Shown: piece by piece, positions 1 through 7,460 of the stretch
Position numbering within the stretch: the stretch's first letter is position 1
Layout of the letters: each line of letters begins with the position of its first letter
Source: Muribaculaceae bacterium
Lineage (GTDB): Bacteria > Bacteroidota > Bacteroidia > Bacteroidales > Muribaculaceae
Direction: 5' to 3'
DNA length: 58,723 bases
NCBI GenBank assembly: GCA_029062005.1
Contig: JAIDQZ010000043.1
Span: forward strand, 1-58,723
The notes under the pieces: generated by a model
Seen by the model: the letters and a program-made list of their open reading frames with translations, nothing else
What the model was told of the DNA's origin: nothing
The model's database searches: none
Translations under genes and position numbers: made by a program

Positions 1-564
1 AAGGTTAGGTATAATCTTAATCCAAAGTTTGAAATAAAATGGAATAAGATTTCTCCAGCTCGTGTTGATTTCTATCTCGCGCTAGTGGACTTCTTTTTCG
101 ATAATCCGGATTTGCATTTCAGAGCGTTCATAATTCCCAATAAAGGGGAACTCAGGCATGAGGATTTCGGTCAGACACATGACGAGTTTTACTACAAATG
201 TTACTTCAGGCTACTGAAAACTCTTCTGGAGCCGGGAGCTTCTTATAACATATATCTTGACATAAAGGATACCCAAGGTGAGGAAAAAGTGCGTAAGTTG
301 CACGAATATCTATGTAATAGCCGTTATGATTTTGACCGCGAGATGATAAAACGGGTACAGCAAGTGCGTTCGCATGAGCTTGAATTGGTGGCTCTCGCCG
401 ATCTGTTTATCGGTGCGCTTTCGTATGTTCACCGCGGACTTCACGAGAGTTCTGCAAAGATGGCTGTTATTGATAGGATTCGTCAGCGATCCGGCTATCA
501 ACTGTTACGTAGCACACTTTATCGCGAGAATAAGTTTAATCTGTTCGTTTGGCATCAGGTATGA
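1..564 (+). CDS. DUF3800 domain protein, 5' end outside window
   Basis: The reading frame is open from base 1 and ends at TGA 562-564, so the N-terminus lies outside the window; the first in-window start candidate (GTG 85) is only internal. Visible landmarks fit the C-terminal half of DUF3800: a hydrophobic strand followed by 'YLDIKDTQG', then 'VRSHELELVALADLFIGAL', the family's Gln/Glu-x-x-D-L-x-x-GA region. DUF3800 proteins have an RNase H-like fold and are scattered in mobile and defence islands; the acidic N-terminal motif cannot be checked here. The stop overlaps the next ATG (ATGA at 561-564), so the two genes are probably translationally coupled. Confidence 0.8.
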   Translation, partial: KVRYNLNPKFEIKWNKISPARVDFYLALVDFFFDNPDLHFRAFIIPNKGELRHEDFGQTHDEFYYKCYFRLLKTLLEPGASYNIYLDIKDTQGEEKVRKLHEYLCNSRYDFDREMIKRVQQVRSHELELVALADLFIGALSYVHRGLHESSAKMAVIDRIRQRSGYQLLRSTLYRENKFNLFVWHQV

Positions 565-1124
565 TAGATAAAGATTTGTTGCCGTATAAGATATGCCTTG
601 AAGATTACGGAGGAAACTACAGGGCATATATTGATGCAGTCTATGAAGTTTTTGAGAAGGATTTTATTAGACATAAAACGACATTTGGGTCTCATAAACT
701 TAACCTGAAATATCATCCGGCATTTCAAGAACGGGCTTATACCTTCTATCACATGACCCACAAAGGTGAAATTGAATCTGAACGGGAACCGGATTTACGC
801 CGATGTGAGTGTATGCCATGGGCACGACCTACGATTGAAAATGTTGATGAATGGCACCTGAAATTCTGGAGACAATCACGTCAACGGTCGAGCAATCGCG
901 TATGTATTGCCCTTGAAACCGGTGAGGAAACTTACTTTGTTATTCTTGAAGTCAGGGAAACATACGTTCTGCTTTGGACGGCATTTCTATCAGAATTTCG
1001 ACACCAATCACAAAAGAAACTCAAGGAGTTTGAGGCGTGGAAACAAGGAGAAGGCATTGACATCAATACTCCCGACGAGCTTATTGCAATGATTCAGGAG
1101 TCCATTAAAAAAGCAAGAGGCTAA
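561..1124 (+). CDS. DUF3800-partner protein, putative BECR-like nuclease
   Basis: 187 residues from ATG 561, preferred over TTG 549 because it overlaps the upstream stop as ATGA. No signal peptide or membrane segment. From memory of similar pairs, the layout is family-like: 'TFYHMTHKG' (His64), 'EREPDLRRCE' (Arg75, Arg80, Arg81), 'MPWARPTIEN', a central 'KFWRQSR', a strand 'YFVILEVRETYVLLWTAF' (Thr140), then a basic helix. The order His, Arg cluster, late Thr resembles phage Barnase-EndoU-ColicinE5-RelE (BECR) nuclease folds, which suggests an RNase-type effector, but this is inference. The 3' end is overlapped by a predicted antisense RNA on the minus strand. Product could equally be a non-toxic accessory of DUF3800. 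Confidence 0.75.
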   Translation: MIDKDLLPYKICLEDYGGNYRAYIDAVYEVFEKDFIRHKTTFGSHKLNLKYHPAFQERAYTFYHMTHKGEIESEREPDLRRCECMPWARPTIENVDEWHLKFWRQSRQRSSNRVCIALETGEETYFVILEVRETYVLLWTAFLSEFRHQSQKKLKEFEAWKQGEGIDINTPDELIAMIQESIKKARG

Positions 1125-1180
1125 CCTTAACAGCCGCCTCCGTAACTCCTTCAACTGCGTGGTTGATGAGCTGATTTTAT
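1107..1180 (-). ncRNA. Predicted short antisense RNA with terminator
   Basis: On the minus strand a perfect promoter (1216-1185) should start a transcript near 1180. About 40 bases on, the strand forms GAGGC (1140-1136), a 14-base loop, GCCTC (1121-1117), then TTGC and six T (1112-1107), an intrinsic terminator. A second small hairpin TCAAC-CACGCA-GTTGA sits near the 5' end. The product would be about 75 nt, with no plausible ORF, antisense to the last ~18 bases of the upstream plus-strand gene and its 3' flank. The same terminator could also end the leftward HTH-gene transcript. No known RNA family recognised. Confidence 0.45.
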
Positions 1181-1184
1181 GGTG

Positions 1185-1216
1185 CAAAGTTACTAATTTT
1201 ACGTGAATCTAACAAA
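1185..1216 (-). promoter_or_regulatory. Bacteroidetes promoter for the short RNA
   Basis: Minus strand TTTG (1216-1213), exactly 20 bases, TAACTTTG (1192-1185). It lies downstream of the HTH gene and points toward the DUF3800 pair. Confidence 0.65.
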
Positions 1217-1336
1217 TTTATCTCAGTATTTGTTTCGTGAAAATCTTTATTCCGAGCGTAATCTGCTTATTTTTTCTGTAGAGTCGCAATCTATTTCGGA
1301 CTGTTCAGTTGCCTTTTGATGTTCTATCTAGTAGTA

Positions 1337-1939
1337 TCAGGTGCATAAACAGCCCGACAAAAAGTTAAAAAAATTGCGTTGTTTATGGTTGTCTGATACA
1401 AGATCCGGACGGCGCAGCTCTTCTAAATGGCTTTTGGAATAGTATGCGACACCATTCTCCTTTTTCGATGGTATGGTGTGACGATAAGCGTATGCCCTTA
1501 TTGCCGATGCTTTCATTCCAAATTGTTGCTCGACCTCGGCAGTCGTAAGCCACTCGGTAATGTGTGATGTGTCGACTGCGATGCCAAAGTGGGCATCGAC
1601 ATCAGGTCTGTTAAAATAGATTCGTCCGGCGATTTTGCAGGTACGTATACGGTAACGCTTGGTGCAGGTATACAGCCAGCCCTGACCGATCTTGAATTTC
1701 GACATTACTTCTTCGGAGGTATAATGCTCCATAGGCGCGTTGTCGGTCGATGTCTCCTTACGTGGCTTGGATGTGTTCTTGGACGGTCGTGCCACCGGCA
1801 CTACGCGCTCGTATGGGCATTGCGCCAAAAGAGACTCTATATCGGCCCGACGAATGAGCGACATACGGGCGCTTAACCTTGATGCCCTGAGCCGGCCCTG
1901 GGCAACGAGCTTATAAACGTACTGCCGGGTACACCCCAT
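1337..1939 (-). CDS. Triple excisionase-type HTH DNA-binding protein
   Basis: From ATG 1939 the protein has 200 residues with three HTH_17/MerR-like modules: residues 1-40 (CTRQYVYKLVAQGRLRASR, then RRADIESLL), about 70-115 (YTSEEVMSKFKIGQGWLY, then FNRPDVDAHF), and about 128-178 (WLTTAEVEQQFGMKASAIRA, then YSKSHLEEL). This type is found as excisionases or regulators in integrative elements. ATG 1939 cuts into helix 1 of the first module: the frame stays open to 2056 and encodes 'FINAVEPLIDLQNQEYLSFS', a normal-looking start of that module, but contains no ATG, GTG, TTG or CTG. The real start may be non-canonical or a 1-base indel may separate it from an overlapping frame starting at ATG 2114. 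The leader carries phased repeats. Confidence 0.75.
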   Translation of the reverse strand: MGCTRQYVYKLVAQGRLRASRLSARMSLIRRADIESLLAQCPYERVVPVARPSKNTSKPRKETSTDNAPMEHYTSEEVMSKFKIGQGWLYTCTKRYRIRTCKIAGRIYFNRPDVDAHFGIAVDTSHITEWLTTAEVEQQFGMKASAIRAYAYRHTIPSKKENGVAYYSKSHLEELRRPDLVSDNHKQRNFFNFLSGCLCT

Positions 1940-2045
1940 AAGTAGGGCTGCCTTTGAAAAAGAAAGGTATTCCTGATTTTGAAGGTCTATAAGCGGTTCG
2001 ACCGCATTGATGAAATCGTTGCGACGCTTTTTGCGCCTTCCGCGT

Positions 2046-2161
2046 GTAAACCGAAGTCAACCGTTGACAACCCATGTCAACTACTTGCACGAAATCACGA
2101 TTCCAAAACCTCATTTACCGCTGCTGACAACAGTTGTAAACCATCGTAAACCGATGTAAAC
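2046..2161. repeat. Eight phased 10-bp-spaced GWMAAC repeats
   Basis: Plus-strand hexamers GTAAAC 2046, GTCAAC 2056, GACAAC 2066, GTCAAC 2076, then GACAAC 2126, GTAAAC 2136, GTAAAC 2146, GTAAAC 2156. Consensus G-[A/T]-[A/C]-A-A-C (minus strand GTTKWC). All eight starts share the same phase modulo 10, including across the 50-bp gap, so all would lie on one face of the helix. They lie between the minus-strand promoter at 2221-2252 and the HTH gene, partly over its N-terminal reading frame. Best guess: cooperative binding sites for the HTH protein (autoregulation or excision complex); iterons of an origin are an alternative. Confidence 0.85.
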
Positions 2162-2220
2162 TGACCCCATAAAATGACGAAAGCGGAAAGCCTCAGCTTC
2201 TCCGCGGTAGAAATACGTCA

Positions 2221-2252
2221 CAAAAATATGCCTAAAAACGGCTACTTCCAAA
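2221..2252 (-). promoter_or_regulatory. Promoter of the HTH gene
   Basis: Minus strand TTTG (2252-2249), 20 bases, TATTTTTG (2228-2221). Predicted start near 2216 places the phased repeats about 55-170 nt into the leader. Confidence 0.6.
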
Positions 2253-2346
2253 TACTACCCACCAAAGTGTTAAATTCCATAATCCCCTGCAAATCACGCC
2301 TATTCTACTCGTTATTCCTAATTATTCCCTGTCTTTCCCTTCCCTC

Positions 2347-2564
2347 TAGATACAGTTGTAGAAAGTATCCTTACCGATTGAATTGACGGAATTTGGTATA
2401 TTTACCGAGGTCAGGCTGCTGCATCTTTCGAAAATATAGTCACCTATTGACGTGACTGCGTTCGGTATATTTATTGAAGTCAAGCTGTAACATCTGCAGA
2501 AAGCTCTTTCGCCGATTCGGTGCTCCCTGAATGTACATACCTCCTCCGTGAATCCTATTTGGCA
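2347..2564 (-). pseudogene. BspA-like leucine-rich-repeat remnant
   Basis: A minus-strand frame, open from the stop at 2567-2565 to a TAG at 2349-2347, reads as LRR_5 (BspA/TpLRR) repeats: '[19 protein letters not shown]', '[20 protein letters not shown]', '[16 protein letters not shown]'. Spacing and consensus (IG..xF..C.SLTS..IPNSV) match surface LRR proteins. There is no start codon and no signal peptide, and it ends abruptly, so it is a fragment of a lost gene. The rest of 2165-2598 holds only the HTH promoter, a pyrimidine-rich stretch near 2285-2346 and the GH92 promoter. Confidence 0.75.
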
Positions 2565-2589
2565 TTATGCCGGAAATTCCCTAATTTTG
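2559..2589 (+). promoter_or_regulatory. Promoter of GH92 gene, near-leaderless
   Basis: TTG(G) 2559-2562 and TAATTTTG 2582-2589, about 20 bases apart. The predicted transcription start is only a few bases before ATG 2599. Confidence 0.55.
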
Positions 2590-2598
2590 CAATAGATT

Positions 2599-4776
2599 AT
2601 GCGTAAGATTTTTTACTTCATATTGGCTTTATCGTTTATGGCGGGATGTTCGTCACGTACCGTCGAGGAGTCATTTGCCGGCAAAGTTGATCCGTTGATC
2701 GGCTCCGGCGGTCACGGTCATGTGTTTGTAGGGGCGAGCGTCCCTTTCGGGATGGTGCAGGTAGGTCCCACCGGAGTCCCTCAGGGTTGGGACTGGTGTT
2801 CCGGATATCATCGTAGCGATTCTACAGTTATCGGTTTTTCTCACACACATCTTTCCGGCACCGGATGCGGCGACCTCCTCGATATAACCGTAATGCCCGT
2901 CGTAGGTACAGACCTCACATATGCGCGAGGTTCCGTCGACTCTATAGGATCGGGACTTTGGTCATATGCCGACCGAAATCATGAGACAGTCCGTCCCGGA
3001 TATTACTCTGTTCCCCTTACCCGCTATGGGATTCTCGCTGAGATGACATCAACGTCTCGTGTAGGATTTCATCGCTATACCTTCCCAGACTCCTGTGGAG
3101 CGGCTGTTGTCTTTGACCTTCGCGACGGAGGGAATTGGGATCGTCCTGTAGATATACACATGGAGCCTGTCGGCGACTCTCGCATTCAGGGCTGGAGACA
3201 TTCCACCGGTTGGGCTGACGACCAGAAAGTGTATTTCGTTGCGGATTTTTCCTGTCCGTTCAGTAAATTTGAGATCAAGGATGAGGATGGATTGTTCGGG
3301 CGTGCTGACTTCGGAACGCTCTCATCCTCTCCGTTGCTCGTTAAGGTCGCGCTTTCTGCTGTCTCGGTTGAGGGAGCAGCTGCCAACATGGCGGCGGAAC
3401 TGCCCGGGTGGGATTTCGACGGGACTGTCATGGCTGCCGACCGTGCGTGGAATGATCAGCTAAGGCGTATCCGTATCTATGGAGCTTCGCCGGAAGAGGA
3501 AAAGATATTCTACACGGCTTTATTCCACACGATGATAGCTCCGTCGGAATTCAGTGATGCAGGAGCCTCATATCCGGAATATACCACTTTCTCGCTGTGG
3601 GACACGTACCGCGCTGCCATGCCACTTCTCAGCATCACGCAGCCCGGCAGGTATGCAGATATGATCAATACTATGATTCAGATATGCCACCGGCAGGGAC
3701 GCCTTCCCGTGTGGCATCTCTGGGGATGTGAGACCGACTGTATGGTTGGTAATCCGGCGATCCCTGTGGTTGCCGACGCTATTGTGAAAGGAATCCCGGG
3801 CATAGACAGGGAGAGTGCCTACAAAGCCCTTCTCACTACTGCCATGGATACCACAAGGGGCAACGGACTTCGGCAGAAATACGGCTATATTCCCTTTGAT
3901 CTTCATGCGGAATCGGTGGCTTACGACATGGAATATGCACTTGCCGACGGCGCTGTGGCTCAGGCAGCCCTGGCGATGGGGGACTCGGCGTCATACCGAT
4001 ATTTTTCCGCCCGTAGCCGTTCCTACAGGTATTACTTCGACCCTTCTACGGGCCTTGTACGTGGCAAAGACAGTCACGGTTGTTTCCGTAACCCGTTCCG
4101 ACCGTTCGATGCTTCCCACCGAGCCAACGACTATTGTGAGGGTACGGCATGGCAATACACATGGCTTGTGCCGCACGACATCGAGGGTCTTCGTGACTGT
4201 TTCGGCTCCAATACTGAAATGCTGGCTAAACTTGACTCCCTCTTCACTGTCGAAAGTCCGCTTGAAGGCGACGATATCTCGCCCGATGTCTCCGGACTTA
4301 TAGGGCAGTATGCCCACGGCAACGAGCCCGGTCATCATACTGCGTATATCTACACCATGCTTGGATATCCCGATAAGACGGCAGAGAAGGTAAGGGAAAT
4401 ACTTACCACGATGTATTCTTCCGCTCCTGACGGTATTTGCGGCAACGAGGATGTAGGTCAGATGTCGGCATGGTATGTTCTTTCAGCAATGGGACTCTAT
4501 GAAGTGGAGCCGGGGAGCGGTCTCTATTGGTTTGGATACCCTCTTTTCCGAAAGACTGAGCTGGATGTTCCAGGTGGCACTTTCAGGATCATATCTGAAG
4601 GAGGATCGGCAGCCGCTCCCTTGCACCTCGTCAAAGTTACCCTCGACGGAAAGGAACTCAAGGAAAGATACGTGCGATATGCCGACATAATGCGTGGCGG
4701 AGAATTGAAGTTTGAATGGCAAACCCTGCCTTCCGGGCGTGAAAAACGATTTGGTCGTCTCCCGAAAAATCCGTAA
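2599..4776 (+). CDS. GH92 alpha-1,2-mannosidase-like lipoprotein
   Basis: 725 residues, the usual GH92 size. Signal peptide with lipobox 'MAGC' (Cys16), so probably anchored to the outer membrane. Early 'DPLIGSGGHGHVFVGASVPF' and 'HTHLSGTGCGD' are GH92 N-terminal motifs. The catalytic domain has 'HGNEPGHH' at 573-580, with Glu576 at the general-acid position, and 'GNEDVGQMSAW' from 615, whose Asp618 is the base candidate. GH92 enzymes are calcium-dependent, inverting exo-alpha-mannosidases acting on N-glycan or yeast mannan mannose. It stands alone between the accessory region and rpoN; its stop codon is part of the rpoN promoter. Linkage specificity is not provable from sequence alone, but the Glu supports ordinary mannosidic substrates. 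Confidence 0.93.
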   Translation: MRKIFYFILALSFMAGCSSRTVEESFAGKVDPLIGSGGHGHVFVGASVPFGMVQVGPTGVPQGWDWCSGYHRSDSTVIGFSHTHLSGTGCGDLLDITVMPVVGTDLTYARGSVDSIGSGLWSYADRNHETVRPGYYSVPLTRYGILAEMTSTSRVGFHRYTFPDSCGAAVVFDLRDGGNWDRPVDIHMEPVGDSRIQGWRHSTGWADDQKVYFVADFSCPFSKFEIKDEDGLFGRADFGTLSSSPLLVKVALSAVSVEGAAANMAAELPGWDFDGTVMAADRAWNDQLRRIRIYGASPEEEKIFYTALFHTMIAPSEFSDAGASYPEYTTFSLWDTYRAAMPLLSITQPGRYADMINTMIQICHRQGRLPVWHLWGCETDCMVGNPAIPVVADAIVKGIPGIDRESAYKALLTTAMDTTRGNGLRQKYGYIPFDLHAESVAYDMEYALADGAVAQAALAMGDSASYRYFSARSRSYRYYFDPSTGLVRGKDSHGCFRNPFRPFDASHRANDYCEGTAWQYTWLVPHDIEGLRDCFGSNTEMLAKLDSLFTVESPLEGDDISPDVSGLIGQYAHGNEPGHHTAYIYTMLGYPDKTAEKVREILTTMYSSAPDGICGNEDVGQMSAWYVLSAMGLYEVEPGSGLYWFGYPLFRKTELDVPGGTFRIISEGGSAAAPLHLVKVTLDGKELKERYVRYADIMRGGELKFEWQTLPSGREKRFGRLPKNP

Positions 4777-4781
4777 TTTTG
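4750..4781 (+). promoter_or_regulatory. rpoN promoter overlapping GH92 stop codon
   Basis: TTTG 4750-4753, 20 bases, TAATTTTG 4774-4781. The TAA of the GH92 gene (4774-4776) is the first part of the -7 element. The start codon of rpoN begins at 4786, five bases after the element, so the transcript should be leaderless or nearly so. Confidence 0.7.
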
Positions 4782-4785
4782 CATT

Positions 4786-6189
4786 ATGGAAAAGAGCCGG
4801 CAGAACATCGTCTTGGAGCAGCGCCTCTCCCAGCGCCTCACTCAGCAGCAGCTTCGCTTTGTGAAGATGCTTGAGATGTCTGCCCCCGAACTCGACGATG
4901 AAGTGGAGCGTGAGATGGAGGCAAACCCGGCTCTCGAAGCAGTGGATGCCGATACATATCGCGAATCCGAGCCCTCAATTTCCCCTGTTCAGACAGAGTG
5001 GAACTCCACAAGGCATTCCGGCTCATCAGCCGACTATGCTGAAATTCCCATAGCCGATTCGGCTCCTTCACTCTATGACTCCCTGCTGATTCAGCTCGGT
5101 CAACTTCATCTTGATCCGGATGTCCTTACTGCCGCACGCTTCATCGTGGGAAATCTCGATTCAAACGGTCGCCTCCAGCGCGATCCCGCATTTCTCGTCA
5201 ACGATCTCGCTTTTTCCGAAGGCATCGATCTTCCGCAGTCTGTCATGGACAAGGCATTCGGAATAGTGCGCACACTTGAGCCGCACGGTGTGGGAGCCAT
5301 ATCCCTCGCTGACTGTCTTTCTATCCAGCTTGAATATCTCCCTCCTTCGCAGACCCGCGACGATGCGCTCCGCATACTCAACGAGCAGTATGAGGCGTTC
5401 TCTATGCTGCATACTCATCTTCTCGTCTCCCGCCTGAAGATCTCGCAGGAAAGGGTCACTGAGGCAATCGATCTCATCCGTACCCTTAATCCGAAACCGG
5501 GCGCATCGGTAGAGTCCGCCCCGGCAGGCATCAACACAATCATTCCGGATGTGATCATCGACACTTCCGGCAGTGAGCCTGTCATAACGCTCAACAACCG
5601 CATCCCCGAACTCCGTATCAGCGAGGCATTCTCGCAAGCTGAGACAGATATGAAAAAACGGGCTGAAAAATTGAAAGACAACACCGATCGTGAGTTTATC
5701 CTTAACAGATATAACGATGCCCGTGATTTCATCCGCTCCCTGCAGCTCAGGCAGCAGGCTATGATGTCGGTGGTGACGGCTATCGTAAAGTTGCAACGCG
5801 AGTATTTCGACACTGAAGACGTATATCGTCTTCGTCCCATGATGATCAAGGACATCGAGAAGCTTACCGGGCAGGATGCCTCGGTCATTTCCCGCTGCAC
5901 GGCTAATAAATACGTAGCGCTTCCGTGGGGTATCCTGCCGCTGCGGTTCTTCTTCAGTGACACTGTGGGTGACAATGCCGGCGAGGAGGAAACCGATGCC
6001 CTCACCAACCGCAAGATAGAGGCTGAGATTCGCCGTGTGGTGGATGCGGAAGACAAAAAGCATCCTTTGAGCGATGAAAAAATAACTCAGACCCTCCTTT
6101 CGGAAGGTCTGAATATAAGCCGTCGCACTGTAGCCAAGTACCGCGACCGTCTTGGTATTGCACCGGCCCGTCTTCGCAAGAAGATATAA
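4786..6189 (+). CDS. rpoN: RNA polymerase sigma-54 factor
   Basis: 467 residues, normal for Bacteroidetes RpoN. Region I is Gln/Leu-rich (SQRLTQQQLRFVKMLEM) with 'ELDDEVEREMEANPALE', the activator-response segment. A core-binding domain (about 90-290) follows, then the DNA-binding domain with an HTH and the RpoN box 'SRRTVAKYR' at 445-453, which reads the -24 promoter element, and a basic C-terminus. It directs transcription of genes that need enhancer-binding ATPases. No such activator lies in the window. It ends 7 bases before the convergent permease gene. Confidence 0.97.
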   Translation: MEKSRQNIVLEQRLSQRLTQQQLRFVKMLEMSAPELDDEVEREMEANPALEAVDADTYRESEPSISPVQTEWNSTRHSGSSADYAEIPIADSAPSLYDSLLIQLGQLHLDPDVLTAARFIVGNLDSNGRLQRDPAFLVNDLAFSEGIDLPQSVMDKAFGIVRTLEPHGVGAISLADCLSIQLEYLPPSQTRDDALRILNEQYEAFSMLHTHLLVSRLKISQERVTEAIDLIRTLNPKPGASVESAPAGINTIIPDVIIDTSGSEPVITLNNRIPELRISEAFSQAETDMKKRAEKLKDNTDREFILNRYNDARDFIRSLQLRQQAMMSVVTAIVKLQREYFDTEDVYRLRPMMIKDIEKLTGQDASVISRCTANKYVALPWGILPLRFFFSDTVGDNAGEEETDALTNRKIEAEIRRVVDAEDKKHPLSDEKITQTLLSEGLNISRRTVAKYRDRLGIAPARLRKKI

Positions 6190-6196
6190 GACGGGG

Positions 6197-7390
6197 TCAT
6201 GCAATTGGTGTGGCTCCCGGATGTTTCAGTGCTTTGATGCGCGAAGGCATCACATAGAAACGTTGCACCATGAATGCCAATATCGAATATCCTGCCGCCT
6301 GGATCCAGAGGGCAATATAGTCGCCGCTCACCTGTGCAAGACTTGCGCCGTTGGTATTCATCCTTATGAATCCTTCCACTCCGAATGTGGCGGGCACAAG
6401 ATCCGACAGAGTATGCCAGAAGGGTCCCATAGCATATCTCGGCCATGTCAGTCCCGACAGGAAGAGGAACGCAACGGAAGTGACGACCCATATCACGAAC
6501 ACCGACTCGCGTTCGCGGCAGAATGCCTGGAAACAGAATCCCAATGCTATGGAGGCTATCACCATCGGCAGGATGAATATCTGGATTTCAAAAGGATTGC
6601 CTGCCATTGGGAATCTGAACATCATCGGCACATAATGCAGCATATATACGCAGGCTACGATTATGACTGTCAGATAGGCAAGTCCGGCTCCCGACATCTC
6701 CTTTATAGTGCCGAGTCCTGTGGCTTTGTCGATATCTGTATAAAGCCATGGTTTCTCACGTTTTGCTCCGCCGGTCATTCCGATAGCGAGGATAAGGCAT
6801 TGCTGGAGAATCAGGACAAGCACTCCCGGCATGATGAATGAGTCAAACCCCGATTCCAGGTTGCCCATAGCTATATTCTCTACTCCAAGCGGGTCCCCCG
6901 ACACAAGGGTTTCGGCGAGAGGAGCGCTCTCGCTGATCTTTTCTGTCAGTATCTCGCTTCCCATGGCTTGAGCCACATTGGTGGTGGCGACAAGAAATCC
7001 GCGATAGCGCAGCAGAAGGCTCATCTCAGAATAGAGCACCGCAGGGGAAGACTCGCCGCGCCCCACTTTCTTTTCGAATCCCTCCGGAATCTCAAGGATC
7101 CCGTAGCAGTGATGGCTGTCCATCGCCTTTTTCCCTTCCCCAAGGTCAGCTGCGTAGCCGATGATCCTGACCTCCTGAGTGGCATCAAGATTCCTGACAA
7201 GCTCTCTCGAAAGGGAAGACCGGTCGTGGTCCACCACCACCATTCTCACATCTCTCACCTGCTCCGGATTATAGATCAGCGAGTAGATGATAGGGTAGGC
7301 GAGAGGCAGAAACGCCAGGAAGAGGATGATGCCTATGTCGTGGGTCATCAGCTTCAGCTCCTTTATATATGATTTAATAAATATTCCCAT
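6197..7390 (-). CDS. ABC-2 type permease (YhhJ/YbhR-like), distal
   Basis: 397 residues. Layout is typical of ABC2_membrane_3 permeases: one N-terminal membrane helix (about 20-40), a large extracytoplasmic domain beginning 'VRDVRMVVVDHDRSSLSREL', then about five C-terminal helices. It is the last gene of a leftward operon tolC-hlyD-permease-permease and pairs with the next gene upstream, presumably as a heterodimer. No nucleotide-binding subunit is encoded in the operon, so the ATPase must come from elsewhere. Substrate unknown; relatives export drugs or toxic organic compounds. Confidence 0.88.
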   Translation of the reverse strand: MGIFIKSYIKELKLMTHDIGIILFLAFLPLAYPIIYSLIYNPEQVRDVRMVVVDHDRSSLSRELVRNLDATQEVRIIGYAADLGEGKKAMDSHHCYGILEIPEGFEKKVGRGESSPAVLYSEMSLLLRYRGFLVATTNVAQAMGSEILTEKISESAPLAETLVSGDPLGVENIAMGNLESGFDSFIMPGVLVLILQQCLILAIGMTGGAKREKPWLYTDIDKATGLGTIKEMSGAGLAYLTVIIVACVYMLHYVPMMFRFPMAGNPFEIQIFILPMVIASIALGFCFQAFCRERESVFVIWVVTSVAFLFLSGLTWPRYAMGPFWHTLSDLVPATFGVEGFIRMNTNGASLAQVSGDYIALWIQAAGYSILAFMVQRFYVMPSRIKALKHPGATPIA

Positions 7391-7429
7391 CGTAATTCAA
7401 ACTTTCGATTGAGAAAGATTCTCAGTTAT

Positions 7430-7460
7430 CAATTCTCAATTCTCAATTCTAAATTAAAAA
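7430..7460. repeat. AATTCTC tandem AT-rich spacer
   Basis: Heptamer AATTCTC twice, then AATTCTA and AATT, in the 70-base gap between the two permease genes. Similar AT-rich strings occur at about 13815-13845 and 20835-20858. Confidence 0.5.

Noticed and set aside
2028-2032. Programmed -1 frameshift into the HTH gene
   Set aside because: The two frames differ by +1 at the AAAAA run, which a simple -1 slip cannot join; an indel or rare start is more likely.
2174-2386. 70-codon plus-strand ORF
   Set aside because: No start-site support; overlaps a minus promoter and the LRR remnant; composition looks random.
5161-6204. 347-codon minus-strand frame opposite rpoN
   Set aside because: Antisense shadow of rpoN, whose motifs are certain; the minus protein has no recognisable pattern.
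6152-6841. 229-codon plus-strand frame across the permease gene
   Set aside because: His/Cys-rich translation without structure, antisense to a clear ABC-2 permease.
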